Assembly (NCBI GenBank): GCA_030024065.1
Contig: JASEIE010000065.1
Location: forward strand, 1-13,772
Source of the DNA: Thermodesulfobacteriota bacterium
GTDB taxonomy: Bacteria > Desulfobacterota > BSN033 > UBA1163
DNA: 13,772 nt
Reading direction: 5' to 3'
The position numbers were made by a program, and so were the translations under genes. Under the pieces are notes generated by a model, which saw nothing but the letters and a program-made list of their open reading frames with translations, was not told the DNA's origin and ran no database searches. This document shows, one piece after another, positions 13,401 to 13,772 of this stretch; the first letter of the stretch is position 1, and each line of letters opens with the position of its first letter.

Positions 13401-13772
13401 TAGCCTTGCATAAATAAAGCGACATATAGTATCATGGTATCTGAGGGGGAGATGCCATGAAGGCCAAAAGAATACATGGAACTAAAAGGACAATCCAAAG
13501 GCTCATCCGATTGTGTAAACAGGCAGCCCAGGAAGGGGGCTATCGTGTGGCACGGAGACTTCATGCCGTGGTCCTCAATATGGAGGGGCGAGCAGCTCCT
13601 GAAATTGCCAGTGTCCTCAAAGTGCACCGATCCAAGGTTTCTCTCTGGCTGCACCATTGGCAACAGCACGGTATGGAAGGGATTTTGGAGGGACAGCGGT
13701 GCGGTCGTCCTACCCAACTGTCGGATCAACAACTGCAAACGCTGGCAGACATCCTGGATAGTGGCCCTGTGG
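13399..13772 (+). mobile_element. Left part of an IS630-like insertion sequence, truncated by the window edge
   Basis: The transposase frame begins at 13457. Between the end of the heptamer array and that start are about 57 AT-rich bases (TATAGCCTTGCATAAATAAA near the outer end) that look like an insertion-sequence end. IS630-family elements insert at TA, and TA dinucleotides occur at 13399-13402. The exact boundary and terminal repeat cannot be fixed without the other end. Confidence 0.45.
13457..13772 (+). CDS. IS630-family transposase, N-terminal part (runs off the right edge)
   Basis: The frame is open from ATG 13457 to the end of the window, giving about 105 residues. It starts MKAKRIHGTKRTIQRLIR and then has RVARRLHAVVLNMEG (about 32-46). 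A helix-turn-helix follows: APEIASVLKVHRSKVSLWLH (about 49-68). After it come HHWQQHGMEGILEGQRCGRPTQL and the start of a second helical unit. This pairing of a homeodomain-like helix-turn-helix with GLEGL-x-GRP is the N-terminus of IS630/Tc1-type transposases. The DDE catalytic domain would lie beyond the window. GAGGGGGAG five bases upstream is a good ribosome site. Whether the gene is intact cannot be judged from here. Confidence 0.75.
   Translation, partial: MKAKRIHGTKRTIQRLIRLCKQAAQEGGYRVARRLHAVVLNMEGRAAPEIASVLKVHRSKVSLWLHHWQQHGMEGILEGQRCGRPTQLSDQQLQTLADILDSGPV

Overview
The window looks like chromosomal DNA of a Gram-negative bacterium of the Desulfobacterota (old Deltaproteobacteria) type. 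The evidence is the housekeeping order ftsH-folP-glmM-pdxJ-acpS-nnr-(baeRF)-(bfn)-tsaE-lysC, a Crp/Fnr regulator of the kind common in that group, a RAYT with a DnaA-like tail, and abundant degenerate heptamer repeats between genes. No rRNA or tRNA is present, so this placement is an inference from gene content and order.

Layout. Positions 1-264 (minus) hold the start of a small DUF6788-like protein that runs off the left edge, with a promoter and a 22-bp palindrome upstream. Positions 397-1429 are a self-contained RAYT (HUH/Y1 transposase) element: the gene lies on the minus strand between 17-bp inverted REP-like ends. A Crp/Fnr-family regulator follows on the minus strand (1455-2144). A roughly 300-bp divergent regulatory region (2145-2443) separates it from ftsH. 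From 2444 to 13363 every gene is on the plus strand: ftsH, folP, glmM, pdxJ, acpS, nnr, a predicted bacterial archaeo-eukaryotic release-factor homologue (baeRF), a bifunctional-nuclease-family gene, tsaE and lysC. A second mobile element, an IS630-like transposase gene, starts at 13457 and runs off the right edge.

Functions. The plus-strand block is core metabolism and quality control: membrane proteolysis (FtsH), folate (FolP), cell-wall precursor (GlmM), vitamin B6 (PdxJ), acyl-carrier-protein activation (AcpS), NAD(P)HX repair (Nnr), t6A tRNA modification (TsaE) and entry to the aspartate amino-acid pathway (LysC). The baeRF protein may be a ribosome-rescue or peptidyl-tRNA-releasing factor. 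The cdaA-ybbR pair that often precedes glmM is absent.

The most unusual structure is not a gene. At least five junctions of the plus-strand block carry degenerate heptamer arrays (units such as AGTTCGG, ATTGCGG, GATTGCA and AATTAGC). Three of them are arranged as converging arms, and some run into coding ends, giving FolP and TsaE the same odd C-terminal peptide. I see no convincing novel multi-gene defence or biosynthetic system. The leads most worth checking are the heptamer elements, the baeRF protein, the internal start in lysC and the RAYT element.
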